Shown piece after piece: positions 34,417 through 42,731 of a stretch of 64,000 nt of DNA. The position numbers were made by a program, and so were the translations under genes. The stretch is from Truepera radiovictrix DSM 17093. GTDB lineage: Bacteria > Deinococcota > Deinococci > Deinococcales > Trueperaceae. The stretch lies in NCBI RefSeq assembly GCF_000092425.1, contig NC_014221.1, forward strand, positions 2,299,001 to 2,363,000, in the 5' to 3' direction. Each line of letters starts with the position of its first letter. The first letter of the stretch is position 1. The notes below the pieces were generated by a model. It saw only the letters and a list, made by a program, of their open reading frames with translations, was not told where the DNA came from and searched no databases.

Positions 34417-35358
34417 GTGATCGGCGACGAACTCCGCATCTTCTGCGGCGGGGCGACGCCCGAGCTCGCGGCGTCGGTCGCGCGGCACCTCGGCCGCGAG
34501 CTCTCGCAAGGGTGGGTCTCGAGCTTTCCCGACGGCGAGTCGCGGGTGCAGATCGACGAGTCGGTGCGCGGTGCGGACTGCTACATCGTGCAGTCGACCT
34601 GCTCCCCGGTCAACCACAACTTGATGGAGCTCTTGGTCTTTTGCGACGCGCTGCGGCGCGCCTCGGCGTGGCGCATCAACGCCGTGATCCCCTACTTCGG
34701 CTACGCGCGGCAGGACAAAAAGGTGCAGGCGCGCGAACCCATCACGGGCAAGTTGGTCGCCAACTTGCTCGAGACAGCGGGCGTCGACCGGGTGATCAGC
34801 GTCGACCTGCACGCGGGGCAGATCCAAGGGTTTTTCGACGTGCCGGTCGACCACCTCACCGCCCTGGGCATCCTGGGGTCGCACCTCGAGCAGCAAGACC
34901 TCGCCAACAGCGTGGTCGTCTCCCCCGACGTCGGCCGCGCGACCGAGGCGCGGCGGCTCGCCAACCACCTGGGGCTGCCCATCGCCATCCTCTACAAGCG
35001 CCGCAACAGCCCCACCGATACCAGCGTGACGCACGTTATCGGCGAGGTCGCGGGGATGCGCCCGATCATCGCCGACGACATGATCTCCACCGCGGGCACC
35101 ATCTCGCGGGCGGTCGAGGCGCTGCTCGAGCTCGGCGCTCTGCCCGACATCCGGGTCGTCGCCACCCACCCGGTGTTTACCCCGCCCGCCCTGGAGCGCC
35201 TCGCGCACCCCGCGATCAGCGAGGTGTTCGTCACCGACACCATCCCCTACCGCGGCGACGAACCCAAGATCAAGGTGTTGTCGGTCGCCGAGCTTTTGGC
35301 GAGCGCCATTCAGAACGTCCACGACAACAGCTCGGTCAGCTCCCTCTTTCCGAGTTAG
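34417..35358 (+). CDS. prs: ribose-phosphate pyrophosphokinase
   Basis: 313 residues (family about 315). Makes PRPP from ribose 5-phosphate and ATP for nucleotide, His, Trp and NAD synthesis. Visible: LRIFCGGATPELAASVARHLG, SFPDGESRVQI, PYFGYARQDKKVQAREPITGKLVANLLETAGVDRVISVDLHAGQIQGFFDVPVDHL (the ATP flexible loop and class I signature), VVSPDVGRATEARRLA and the PRPP loop ADDMISTAGTI. I start at GTG 34417, with GGAG six bases upstream, because the frame upstream (from 34336) is not conserved. The two preceding elements suggest regulated transcription. Confidence 0.95.
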   Translation: MIGDELRIFCGGATPELAASVARHLGRELSQGWVSSFPDGESRVQIDESVRGADCYIVQSTCSPVNHNLMELLVFCDALRRASAWRINAVIPYFGYARQDKKVQAREPITGKLVANLLETAGVDRVISVDLHAGQIQGFFDVPVDHLTALGILGSHLEQQDLANSVVVSPDVGRATEARRLANHLGLPIAILYKRRNSPTDTSVTHVIGEVAGMRPIIADDMISTAGTISRAVEALLELGALPDIRVVATHPVFTPPALERLAHPAISEVFVTDTIPYRGDEPKIKVLSVAELLASAIQNVHDNSSVSSLFPS

Positions 35359-35388
35359 TCCCTTTACCCACCACCCAAAGGAGGCACC

Positions 35389-36015
35389 ATGAACCTTACC
35401 GCCCAGAGACGTACCCCCGGCAAGACGAGCGACCTGCGCGCGCAGGGCCGTCTGCCCGGTGTGGTCTACAACAAAGAGCTCAACATCCCCGTCAGCGTCG
35501 AGCTGCGCGAGTTCGACAAAGCGTTTCGCAGCCAAGGGGTCGCGAGCCTCATTAACCTGCAGCTCGACGGCGAGAGCCACGACGTCTTGGTGAAAGCGGT
35601 GCAGATGGATAAGCGCCGCCGCGAACCCCTCCACGTCGACTTCTACGCCGTCACCGCGGGGCAACCCGTCGACGTCTTCGTCCCCATCAACTTCGTGGGG
35701 ACCGCGATCGGCGCTCGCGAAGGGGGGCAAGTGGACGCGCAGCGCCACCAGGTGCACATCCGCATCCTGCCGCGCCTTATCCCCAACCACATCGACGTCG
35801 ACGTGAGCGCCCTCGCGATCAACGACTCGCTGCACCTTAAGGACGTCCTGTCGGCGCTGCCGAGCGAGGCGGAGGTGCTCGACGACCTCGAGGAGACGCT
35901 GATCACCATCTTGCCGCCGCGCGCCGAAGAGCCCGAAGAGCCCGCCCAAGCGGCTGAACCCGAGGTCATCGGCGAGGACGGCGACAGCGACGACGGTGAC
36001 GACGCCGCCGCGTAA
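35389..36015 (+). CDS. rplY: 50S ribosomal protein L25 (Ctc/TL5 type)
   Basis: 208 residues, the long two-domain form (TL5/CTC) found in Deinococcota, which binds 5S rRNA. RTPGKTSDLRAQGRLPGVVYNKELNIPVSVELREFDKAF is the N-terminal beta-barrel; the C-terminal domain runs through HVDFYAVTAGQPVDVFVPINFVGTAIGAREGGQVDAQRHQVHIRILPRLIPNHIDVDVSAL. A disordered acidic tail follows (EEPEEPAQAAEP...GDSDDGDD). AAAGGAGG precedes the ATG. The 3' end overlaps pth by 20 bases. Confidence 0.96.
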   Translation: MNLTAQRRTPGKTSDLRAQGRLPGVVYNKELNIPVSVELREFDKAFRSQGVASLINLQLDGESHDVLVKAVQMDKRRREPLHVDFYAVTAGQPVDVFVPINFVGTAIGAREGGQVDAQRHQVHIRILPRLIPNHIDVDVSALAINDSLHLKDVLSALPSEAEVLDDLEETLITILPPRAEEPEEPAQAAEPEVIGEDGDSDDGDDAAA

Positions 36016-36598
36016 GCGCCCGCGGCTTATCGTCGGGCTCGGCAACCCCGGTCCGCAGTACGAGAACACCCGGCACAACGCCGGGTTTCTCGTTGTCGAC
36101 CTTTTAGCCGCGCGCCACGGCGTCGCCTGGCGCAAGGAGCGGCAAGCGGAGGTCGGGCGCTGGGGCGACGTCACGCTCCTGAAACCGCTGACCTTTATGA
36201 ACCTCTCGGGGGCCGCCGTGCAGGCGCAGATGACGAAGCTGAGGCTCTCCCCCGCCGAGCTGCTCGTCGTTCACGACGACCTCGACTTGCCGCTCGGGCG
36301 GCTGCGGCTGCGCGCGGGCGGGAGCGCCGGCGGGCAGCGCGGGGTGCAAGACACCATCTACCGGCTCGGCCCCGACTTTACCCGCCTCAAGGTCGGCATC
36401 TCTCGGCCACCCGCGGGTTGGAAGGTCGAGAACTGGGTGCTCAGCCGCTTTCGCGAGGAGGAGCGGGCGCTCGTCGAAGCGGTCGTCGCGCACGCCGCCG
36501 ACGCCGTCGAGGTGCTTTTGGAGGCGGGCCTAGAGGCGGCGATGGCGCGCTTTAACGGGCTCGACTTGCGGCCAGAGGCGGGTGCGCAAGCACACTAA
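35996..36598 (+). CDS. pth: peptidyl-tRNA hydrolase
   Basis: 200 residues. Releases tRNA from stalled peptidyl-tRNAs. The motifs LIVGLGNPGPQYENTRHNAGFLVVDLLA (with the catalytic His in RHNAG), TFMNLSGAAVQ, VVHDDLDLPLGRLRLRAGGSAGGQRGVQDTI and FTRLKVGISRPPAGWKVENWVLSRF are all present. The start is GTG 35996, inside the end of rplY; no closer start exists. The order rplY-pth is common, as both are translation genes. The stop overlaps the convergent arsC gene by four bases. Confidence 0.96.
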   Translation: MTTPPRKRPRLIVGLGNPGPQYENTRHNAGFLVVDLLAARHGVAWRKERQAEVGRWGDVTLLKPLTFMNLSGAAVQAQMTKLRLSPAELLVVHDDLDLPLGRLRLRAGGSAGGQRGVQDTIYRLGPDFTRLKVGISRPPAGWKVENWVLSRFREEERALVEAVVAHAADAVEVLLEAGLEAAMARFNGLDLRPEAGAQAH

Positions 36599-37038
36599 AC
36601 GGGTACGTCCGCGGTCTCCTGCAGCCACGCCTGGACGCGCGCCCGAATTTCGTCGCGCACCTCGCGAAACGTCTCTAACGTCGCCGCTTCGGGGCCCTCA
36701 AAGGCGGCGGGGTCCTCGAACGACCAGTGGCGGTACTTGACGGTGCCGGGGAAGACGCGCGGGCAGTTCGCCTCGGCCTCACCGCACACCGTGATGACGT
36801 AGTCGAGGCGCTCGCGGCCGAGAAACTCCCTGACGCTCTTTGAGCGCGCCCCCTCTAGGCTGATACCCAGCTCCGCCATCACGCGCACCGTGTAGGGGTT
36901 GACGCCTTTCGGCTGCAACCCGGCGCTGTGCGCTACGAAGCGCTCACCCGCGTGCTCGTTGACAAACGCTTCGGCCATCAAGCTGCGCGCCGAGTTGCCG
37001 GTACAGAGAAAAAGGACGTGGGTTTTGCGGCCGTTCAT
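36595..37038 (-). CDS. arsC: arsenate reductase, thioredoxin-coupled LMW-PTPase fold (second copy)
   Basis: 147 residues. LFLCTGNSARSLMAEAF is the P-loop (CX5R, Cys12 and Arg18). The relay cysteines, Cys85 and Cys92 (TVCGEAEANCPRVFPG), have the seven-residue spacing of thioredoxin-type ArsC. It reduces arsenate to arsenite. I start at ATG 37038, with GAGAGGAG upstream, not at the long frame reaching 37194. It is the last gene of a four-gene arsenic operon and overlaps the aquaporin gene by ATGA. Confidence 0.88.
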   Translation of the reverse strand: MNGRKTHVLFLCTGNSARSLMAEAFVNEHAGERFVAHSAGLQPKGVNPYTVRVMAELGISLEGARSKSVREFLGRERLDYVITVCGEAEANCPRVFPGTVKYRHWSFEDPAAFEGPEAATLETFREVRDEIRARVQAWLQETADVPV

Positions 37039-37739
37039 ACCTGCTCTCCTCTCTCGAGGGGGTGCCCCCTCGACGTCGCCCTGCCTACCTCCGCCAAGGG
37101 GTCCGTCCGGCGCGTCCACAGGTACTGCGCGCTCAGAGCCGCCGCGACGGCGCCCAAGCAGGGCCCCACCCAGTAGACCCAGTGCGCGCCCCACTCGCCG
37201 CTAACGAGCGCGGGGCCAAAGCTGCGCGCGGGGTTCATCGAAGCGCCCGTCAGGCTGCCCCCGGCGAGCGCCCCTGCGCCCACCGTCAGACCGATGTAGA
37301 GCCCGTCCATGGCGTGCTTGCGGATGACGATGCTGGCGATGACGAACACCAGAAAAAAGGTCAAAACGGCCTCGACGCCGACACCCGCCCACGGGCTCAA
37401 TCCGGGCGCGAGCCGCGTCGCGCCGTAAGCGACCCCCTCCAAGCGGTCGGCGCCGCCCCAGAGCGAAAGGGCGCTTACCGCGACGACCCCCGCCGCGAGC
37501 TGCGCGCTCCAGTAGAGCGGCACCTCGGCGAGGCGCGTGCGCCGCATCGCCCAAAAGGCGAGCGTCACGGCGGGGTTAAAGTGCGCCGCCGAGATCGGGC
37601 CCACGGCGGCGATCATCACGGCGACGGCACAGGCAAAAGCGAGCGCGACCGCGAGCGCCTCCAACCCCGCGGCGATCGCACCGACGCCGACGAAGACGAG
37701 GGCGAAGGTGCCGATAAACTCCGCCAACCACACCCGCAC
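37035..37739 (-). CDS. MIP family aquaglyceroporin, likely arsenite channel (AqpS-like)
   Basis: 234 residues, six membrane helices and two half-helices with the signature boxes HFNPAVT and SMNPARS. It starts with GTG (RVWLAEFIGTFALVFVGVGAI). Aquaglyceroporins of this type pass As(OH)3; in ars operons such as that of Sinorhizobium meliloti, AqpS replaces an arsenite pump, letting arsenite made inside leave down its gradient. The position between two arsC genes supports this role. It begins seven bases after the first arsC. General water or glycerol transport is the alternative. Confidence 0.88.
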   Translation of the reverse strand: MRVWLAEFIGTFALVFVGVGAIAAGLEALAVALAFACAVAVMIAAVGPISAAHFNPAVTLAFWAMRRTRLAEVPLYWSAQLAAGVVAVSALSLWGGADRLEGVAYGATRLAPGLSPWAGVGVEAVLTFFLVFVIASIVIRKHAMDGLYIGLTVGAGALAGGSLTGASMNPARSFGPALVSGEWGAHWVYWVGPCLGAVAAALSAQYLWTRRTDPLAEVGRATSRGHPLERGEQV

Positions 37740-37746
37740 GGCGTAC

Positions 37747-38229
37747 CTACCCCTCCCGAGCGGTGCGCGCTGGCGGGAGCAGCTCAGCTTCCGTGGGCAG
37801 GGCGCCGCGCGACAAGGCCGCTACGAGCGCGCGGCTCATCTCCCCAACAGCGTCGCGCACCGCGCGCCAGCGCGCTAGCGGCTCCCCGCTGGGGTCGGGG
37901 AAAGCGACGTGCAGCCGCCGCGTCCGCGCGGGGTACGCGGGGCACGCCTCGTTGGCGCTGTCGCACACGGTCAAGACCACGTCGAAATGCCACGGGTCGG
38001 GGAGCTCGAAAAGCGTCTTGGAGGTGTGCCCGGAGAGGTCGATCCCGACCTCGCGCATGACGGTAACCGCTTCGGGTTTGACGCGGGTCTTTTCGGTGCC
38101 CGCCGAGAGCACCTCGAGCGCCACGCCCGCCTCGCGCGCGTGGTGCCGCAGCCACCCCTCGGCCATCTGGCTACGCGCCGAGTTGTGGGTGCAGAGGACG
38201 AGCAGGCGTAGCGGCCGTTCAGGCGTCAC
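37747..38229 (-). CDS. arsC: arsenate reductase, thioredoxin-coupled LMW-PTPase fold (first copy)
   Basis: 160 residues. P-loop LVLCTHNSARSQMAEGWL (Cys13, Arg19) and relay pair Cys89 and Cys96 in TVCDSANEACPAYP. GTG at 38229 has GAGGT five bases upstream and overlaps the end of arsR by 11 bases; the longer frame to 38268 is not needed. Along with the second copy, both reductases have full catalytic triads, so both should be active. They are only moderately similar, so this is not a fresh duplication. Confidence 0.9.
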   Translation of the reverse strand: MTPERPLRLLVLCTHNSARSQMAEGWLRHHAREAGVALEVLSAGTEKTRVKPEAVTVMREVGIDLSGHTSKTLFELPDPWHFDVVLTVCDSANEACPAYPARTRRLHVAFPDPSGEPLARWRAVRDAVGEMSRALVAALSRGALPTEAELLPPARTAREG

Positions 38230-38557
38230 GGGTGACCTCGGTGCGTGCGGCCCTAGCCGCGCACGCAAAGCGCCCCAGCGCCCGCTCCAGCGCCTCGAAC
38301 GTTTCGGGCAGCAGCTCGTAGTAGACCCAGCGCCCCCGCTTGTCGGCCCGCACGAACCCCGCTTGGGTGAGGAGCTTCATGTGGTGGCTGACGGTCGGCT
38401 GCGAAAGCCCCAAAAACGCCTCGAGGTCGCAGCCGCACACCCCGTCGTCGCGCGAACAGCAGCTCTGGATGGGGTCGACCAGAAACGTCAGGATCGCCAA
38501 ACGCACGGGGTCGGCGAGCGCCTTGAGGGTGGTAGCGAGCTCGTTGGTGTCTTCCAC
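38219..38557 (-). CDS. arsR: ArsR family arsenite-responsive repressor
   Basis: 112 residues, winged helix-turn-helix. LATTLKALADPVRLAILTFL opens the domain; the recognition helix is GLSQPTVSHHMKLLTQAGFV, then RADKRGRWVYYEL. The metal site is just before it: SCCSRDDGVCGCDLEAF, with Cys41 and Cys43 in the CxC(D) position of classical ArsR and extra Cys33 and Cys34. The start is GTG 38557 with AGGGG just upstream; the frame upstream to 38734 is not conserved. It heads the operon and should repress it from the promoter at 38564-38593. Confidence 0.93.
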   Translation of the reverse strand: MEDTNELATTLKALADPVRLAILTFLVDPIQSCCSRDDGVCGCDLEAFLGLSQPTVSHHMKLLTQAGFVRADKRGRWVYYELLPETFEALERALGRFACAARAARTEVTRDA

Positions 38558-38563
38558 GCCCCT

Positions 38564-38593
38564 ACAGTAGAACGGTCTATCGACGCATGTCAA
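38564..38593 (-). promoter_or_regulatory. promoter of the arsenic operon
   Basis: Minus strand TTGACA, 18-base spacer, TACTGT. Direct ATAGATAGAT and GATAGA words surround the -35, and may be part of the ArsR operator. Only about ten bases separate the -10 from the GTG, so the message has a very short leader. Confidence 0.75.
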
Positions 38594-38814
38594 TCTATCT
38601 ATGTTTACGAACACGCGCTGTCCCCGCCACCGACACCTCCCCCGTCTGAGATCGGGGCGCCAGACCGCGCGGGGCCGCAGCCTTCTCCCCGGCACTGCCT
38701 GCGGGGCGACGCCGCCAAGCCAACAGGTTTTCACACGTGCTCACATCCTCGCACACGGCGCCTTTTTGCAGTACAGTGAGGCGTCACGCACGCGGCGCCA
38801 CGAGGAGGTTGGGT

Positions 38815-39660
38815 ATGGTCCGCTACGGAGCACACGCGTTCGTCTGGATCGGCGACTGGACCCCGGAGGCGGGGGACGCCACCATCCGCAAGGCGGCGGA
38901 GACGGGGTTCGACTTTCTCGAGATCCCCCTCCTGCGCCCCGAGACCTTCGACGCAAAGCGTCACCGGCGCACCCTCGAGGAGGTCGGCTTGGCGGCGGTC
39001 TGCTCGCTCGCCCTACCGCGCGCGGTGCACCTGCCGGAGAACCCGGAGGGCGCCAAGCGCTTCCTGCTGGCGGTGCTCGACAAGCTAGACGCCCTCGGCT
39101 GCACCTACCTCGCGGGTTGCATCGGCTACGCGCTCGGGGCGCTCACCGGCGCGCCGCCCACGCCGCAGGAGCGGGCGCAGGTCGTCGACACGCTGGGCGA
39201 GGTCGCCGAGGCGGCGCAGCGGCGCGGCATCACGCTCGCCCTGGAGGCGTGTAACCGCTACGAGACCCACCTCTACAACACCCTCGCGGACACGCGCGAG
39301 GCGGTGCTCGCTACGGGCGCCCCTAACCTCAAGCTGCACGCCGACACCTACCACATGAATATCGAAGAGGAGGGCTTTTACACCCCCCTCGTCGAGGCCG
39401 CCGACGTGCTCGACTACGTGCACATGAGCGAAAGCCACCGCGGGCTGGTCGGCAGCGGCACGGTGAACTGGCCGGAGGTGTTTCGCGGGCTTAAAGACGC
39501 GCGGTTTTCGGGCGCTCTGGTGCTCGAGTCGTTCGCCGCCATCAACCCCGACATCGCCGCCGCGACCTGCCTCTGGCGCCCCACCAACCACCCCTCGGAG
39601 GTGCTCGCCAGCCGCGGTCTGGCGTTTTTAAAGGCGGGGGCGGCGGAGGTGGGGCTTTAG
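38815..39660 (+). CDS. sugar phosphate isomerase/epimerase (AP-endonuclease 2 TIM barrel; ketose 3-epimerase-like)
   Basis: 281 residues. RYGAHAFVWIGDWTPEAGDATIRKAAETGFDFLEIPLL resembles the D-psicose/D-tagatose 3-epimerase group. The metal site is visible as ALEACNRYETHLYNT (Glu), LKLHADTYHMNIEEEG (Asp, His), HMSESHRGLVGSGTVNW (His, Arg) and LVLESFAA (Glu). Such enzymes interconvert ketoses at C3 with Mn2+ or Co2+. The start is ATG 38815 with GAGGAGG upstream. It stands alone, so the physiological sugar is unknown. Confidence 0.85.
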   Translation: MVRYGAHAFVWIGDWTPEAGDATIRKAAETGFDFLEIPLLRPETFDAKRHRRTLEEVGLAAVCSLALPRAVHLPENPEGAKRFLLAVLDKLDALGCTYLAGCIGYALGALTGAPPTPQERAQVVDTLGEVAEAAQRRGITLALEACNRYETHLYNTLADTREAVLATGAPNLKLHADTYHMNIEEEGFYTPLVEAADVLDYVHMSESHRGLVGSGTVNWPEVFRGLKDARFSGALVLESFAAINPDIAAATCLWRPTNHPSEVLASRGLAFLKAGAAEVGL

Positions 39661-39829
39661 CGTTTGCAGCGCCCTAGAGCGGCGTGGTGGGTACAACGCG
39701 GCACGGCGCGGCGCACGGGGATGGTACAAAGAGACCTACGCGTGGCCGGCGCGCCGATGACCGCACGGGTCACCTACCATCGCCACGGTGAGGCGGCGCC
39801 ACGGGTACTTGAGGCCCAGAGGGGCGTAG

Positions 39830-40918
39830 GAGGGCTATGGCGCGGGCGCAACCAAGAGCAACCTCCCCGCGAAGGCGGCGCGCATCCACCAAGCGCTCTC
39901 CAGAGCGCTCGAGGGGGCGGGTGAGGCCCGGCCCCTCGAGCTGCAGACGGCGCGCCTCGTGATCTTTTCCGACCAGCACCGCGGCGCGCGGGGCGGTGAC
40001 GACCAGTTCCGCAAAGCCGAGCGCGCGTACAACGCCGCGCTCGCTTGGTACTTCCGGCGCGGCTACACCCTCGTGGTCCTAGGCGACGCTGACGAGCTCT
40101 GGAAAAACGCGCCCGCCAGCGTCGTGGACGCTTACGGCTACACCCTGTCGCTCGAGGCCGCCTTTCACCGCGAGGGGCGACTTTTGCGGGTCATCGGCAA
40201 CCACGACGACGACTGGCTCCTCGGCGACACCGCCGCGCGGCACCTGCAACCCCTCTTCGGCCCCACGCCGCTCACGTTTCACCCCAGCCTGCTCTTTAGC
40301 GTCCGCGACGGGGGCCGCGAGCTCGGCCGGCTCTTTTTGGTGCACGGCCACCAGGGCTCGCCCATGAGCGACCGCTGGGCGCACCTGTCGCGCCTCGCCG
40401 TGCGCTACCTCTACCGGCCGTGGCTGCGCCTCACGGGCGTGTCCCTCGACACCCCCTCTAAAGATCCGCGGCTACGCTACGAGCACAACCTCATCATGCA
40501 CGCGTGGGCGGCCACGCAGCCGGGGCTCGTGCTCGTCTGCGGCCACACCCACCGCCCCGTCTTCGAGTCGCGCTCGCACCCCGGGCAGCTGCAGCAGCGC
40601 TTGGCGGCGCTCGAGGCCCGCCTAGCGACGCACCCAGGCGACCGCGCGCTGCAAGACGAGGTCGCCGCCGCCGCCGCCGACCTCGAGTGGGTGCGCTCGC
40701 AGGAGAACGAACGCCACGGCGCCGAGGGGGACGACGCGGGCCCCACCCCCTGCTACTTCAACGCCGGCTGCTGCTGCTTCGGCGACGGCGACATCACGGG
40801 GCTCGACATCGAAGGGGGCACCATCCGGCTCGTGCACTGGCCCGACAAGGAGGGGCGGCCGCGCCCGCTGGTGCTCGAGGAGGACAGCCTCCAAGAGGTC
40901 TTCGCGCGCGTTTCGTAG
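39830..40918 (+). CDS. metallophosphoesterase with disrupted or non-canonical 5' end
   Basis: The frame from GTG 39959 encodes 319 residues with calcineurin-like motifs: FSDQHRG, GDADELWKN, GNHDDDW, HGHQGSP and CGHTHRP, which hold the two-metal site. But the same frame is open back to 39830, and those 43 codons read like the family N-terminus (LPAKAARIHQALSRALEG...LELQTARLVIFSDQH), with almost all codons ending in G or C. There is no ATG, GTG or TTG in that stretch. A strong AGGAGG-GCT-ATG lies at 39828-39839 in another frame, which runs to a TGA overlapping GTG 39959. One inserted base would join the ATG to the conserved frame. Phosphodiester or phosphomonoester substrate unknown. Confidence 0.8.
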   Translation, partial: EGYGAGATKSNLPAKAARIHQALSRALEGAGEARPLELQTARLVIFSDQHRGARGGDDQFRKAERAYNAALAWYFRRGYTLVVLGDADELWKNAPASVVDAYGYTLSLEAAFHREGRLLRVIGNHDDDWLLGDTAARHLQPLFGPTPLTFHPSLLFSVRDGGRELGRLFLVHGHQGSPMSDRWAHLSRLAVRYLYRPWLRLTGVSLDTPSKDPRLRYEHNLIMHAWAATQPGLVLVCGHTHRPVFESRSHPGQLQQRLAALEARLATHPGDRALQDEVAAAAADLEWVRSQENERHGAEGDDAGPTPCYFNAGCCCFGDGDITGLDIEGGTIRLVHWPDKEGRPRPLVLEEDSLQEVFARVS

Positions 40919-40960
40919 CTGCTTGCGACGCGCGCTCGGCGCCTGCGCGCGTCGCGGGCG

Positions 40961-40992
40961 CTGCACCTGGACACTGCACCTAGACGCTGCAG
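40961..40992 (+). repeat. 13 bp tandem repeat after the metallophosphoesterase gene
   Basis: CTGCACCTGGACA, CTGCACCTAGACG, then a partial CTGCAG. Two near-identical 13-base copies and a stub. Confidence 0.65.
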
Positions 40993-41092
40993 CTTACCCC
41001 GACGGACATCTGTAACGGGGCATCCTGTTCTCCACGGAGCCCAGCGCCTACTATCGCCTCACGGGGGAGACACCACAGCGAAGGAGAAGGCT

Positions 41093-41608
41093 ATGAAACG
41101 TCTGTTTGCGCCCACCCTTCTAAGCGCGATGCTGTTTAGCCTCGTCGTCACCGCTAGCGCGACCACCGAAGGCACGGCCGAGGTCGAGGGCGCCGTGACG
41201 GGCGGCGAGATGGTCGGGGAGATGACCGACGTCACCGTCCAGGTCGCCGAGAGCGACACCCTGGGGGCCCACCTCGTCGACGGTGAGGGGATGACGCTCT
41301 ACCTCTTTTTAAACGACTCGGAGGGGGTGAGCACCTGCGAGGGCGAGTGCGCCGCCAACTGGCCGCCCCTGTTGACCGACGGCAACGTCGTCGCCGGTGA
41401 GGGGGTCGACCCCGAGCTGCTCGGCACCACCGAGCGTTCAGACGGCAGCCTGCAGGTCACCTACAACGGCTGGCCGCTCTACTTCTGGGTGCAAGACGTC
41501 GCGCCGGGCGACGCCACCGGCCAGGGGGTCAACGATGTCTGGTACGTCGTCTCCCCCGAAGGCGAGGCGATCACCGAGGAGCAGGGGGCCAGCGCAGAGG
41601 GGTACTGA
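41093..41608 (+). CDS. secreted COG4315-type repeat protein (Lipoprotein_15 / Y-x4-D family)
   Basis: 171 residues. Signal peptide to about residue 23 (LVVTASA). Two copies of the family repeat follow: GMTLYLFLNDSEGVSTCEGECAANWPPLL and the matching half GWPLYFWVQDVAPGDATGQGVNDVWYVVSPEG. The paired cysteines CEGEC and the WPP are typical. Proteins of this type are widespread in bacteria and their function is not settled; a link to redox or periplasmic stress is often assumed. GGAGAAGG precedes the ATG, and a strong terminator follows. Confidence 0.85.
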   Translation: MKRLFAPTLLSAMLFSLVVTASATTEGTAEVEGAVTGGEMVGEMTDVTVQVAESDTLGAHLVDGEGMTLYLFLNDSEGVSTCEGECAANWPPLLTDGNVVAGEGVDPELLGTTERSDGSLQVTYNGWPLYFWVQDVAPGDATGQGVNDVWYVVSPEGEAITEEQGASAEGY

Positions 41609-41636
41609 CGGGGTACTGACAGCGACAGGCACCCGC

Positions 41637-41665
41637 GGCACGGGGCGCGCCCCGTGCCCTTTTTT
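41637..41665 (+). terminator. rho-independent terminator of the COG4315 gene
   Basis: Eleven-base arms GGCACGGGGCG and CGCCCCGTGCC, directly adjoining, followed by C and six T. Confidence 0.9.
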
Positions 41666-41736
41666 GGCTCTCCCGGCGCCACGCCGCAAGGAGCTCGCCG
41701 AGAGAGCGCTTCGCCGCCCGACCCGTCGCGGGTGCG

Positions 41737-42615
41737 CTAGAAGAACTCGAGCATGCGCGCGTTCACCTGCGCCGCCGCCTCGTGCTGCACCCAGTGCGTG
41801 GCGTTCACAAAGACCAGCTCCCCCGCGTCGCAGAGCGCTAAGCTCGGCCTCGCCAGGCGGCGCGACAGGAAGCGGTCGCGCTCCCCCCAGAGGATGAGCG
41901 TCGGCACGCGCACCCGCAGCGGCCCCCGCAGCGCCGGCGGACGCCGCGCCGCCGCACGGTACCAGTTGAGCGCGGCCGTGAGCGCCCCCGGCTGCGACCA
42001 CGCCACCTCGTAAAAGGGCAGCGCGCCGCCAAAGGTGCCGGGGCGGGAGGAGCCCGTGAGCGCCCCCCGCAGCGCACGCCAGCGCCCGAACCGCAGCAGC
42101 GCCTCGGGGAGGTGGGGAAGTTGGACGAAAAACACGTACCAGCTCCGCAAAAGCTGCTCGGGGCTGCGGCGCAGGGCCCGCCGCATCACCTGGGGGTGCG
42201 GGACGTTGAGGATGACGAGCTTGCGGACGCGCTCGGGGTGCCGCGCCGCCACCCACCAAGCGACCGCCGCGCCCCAATCGTGGCCGACCAGGATCGCCTC
42301 CTCGCGGCCCGCCGCGCGGATCAGCCCCAAGACGTCCCCGGCGAGCCGCTCGAGCGCGTACGCCGCCACGCCCCGCGGCTTGTCGCTCAGGTTGTAACCC
42401 CGCTGGTCGGGCGCGAGCACCCGGTAGCCGGCGGCGGCGAGCGCCGGCAGCTGGTGGCGCCAACCGAACCAGAACTCGGGGAAGCCGTGGAGCAGCACCA
42501 CCAGGGGGCCCTCTTCGGGCCCCGCCGCCACGACATGTAACCGCACCTCCCCGACGTCTACGTAGAGGTCTTCGGCGTTAAGGCCCTCGGCGAAAAGCTC
42601 TGCAGAACCCGTCAT
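41737..42615 (-). CDS. alpha/beta hydrolase, epoxide hydrolase-like
   Basis: 292 residues. Motifs of the epoxide hydrolase branch: oxyanion [13 protein letters not shown], then [14 protein letters not shown], nucleophile elbow GHDWGA with Asp113 as nucleophile, lid [16 protein letters not shown], acid in [11 protein letters not shown] and the catalytic His in NATHWVQHE. The Asp nucleophile with the HGFPE and W-Y-FFQ-like lid favours epoxide hydrolysis over haloalkane dehalogenation. No signal peptide. It stands alone between a terminator and the next minus-strand gene 116 bases upstream. Confidence 0.87.
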   Translation of the reverse strand: MTGSAELFAEGLNAEDLYVDVGEVRLHVVAAGPEEGPLVVLLHGFPEFWFGWRHQLPALAAAGYRVLAPDQRGYNLSDKPRGVAAYALERLAGDVLGLIRAAGREEAILVGHDWGAAVAWWVAARHPERVRKLVILNVPHPQVMRRALRRSPEQLLRSWYVFFVQLPHLPEALLRFGRWRALRGALTGSSRPGTFGGALPFYEVAWSQPGALTAALNWYRAAARRPPALRGPLRVRVPTLILWGERDRFLSRRLARPSLALCDAGELVFVNATHWVQHEAAAQVNARMLEFF

Positions 42616-42731
42616 GCCTCAGGGTGCACGGTTTAGGTGCGCAGCAAAGGGTGGGGGGTCACGGAACGTCCGAGCTCCCCGCTCGCCCAAGGTACCGAGG
42701 TTACCCCGAGGCTCGCGCATGACGCACCGGC

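Noticed and set aside
34231-36174. 647-codon open frame on the minus strand opposite prs and rplY
   Set aside because: It is the antisense shadow of two well-conserved genes in GC-rich DNA; the translation (Val/Asp/His/Arg-rich) has no domain-like pattern and no ribosome-binding site.
39664-39924. 86-codon ORF before the metallophosphoesterase
   Set aside because: Composition is Arg/Gly/Gln-rich and unlike real proteins here; it overlaps the conserved frame of the phosphoesterase.
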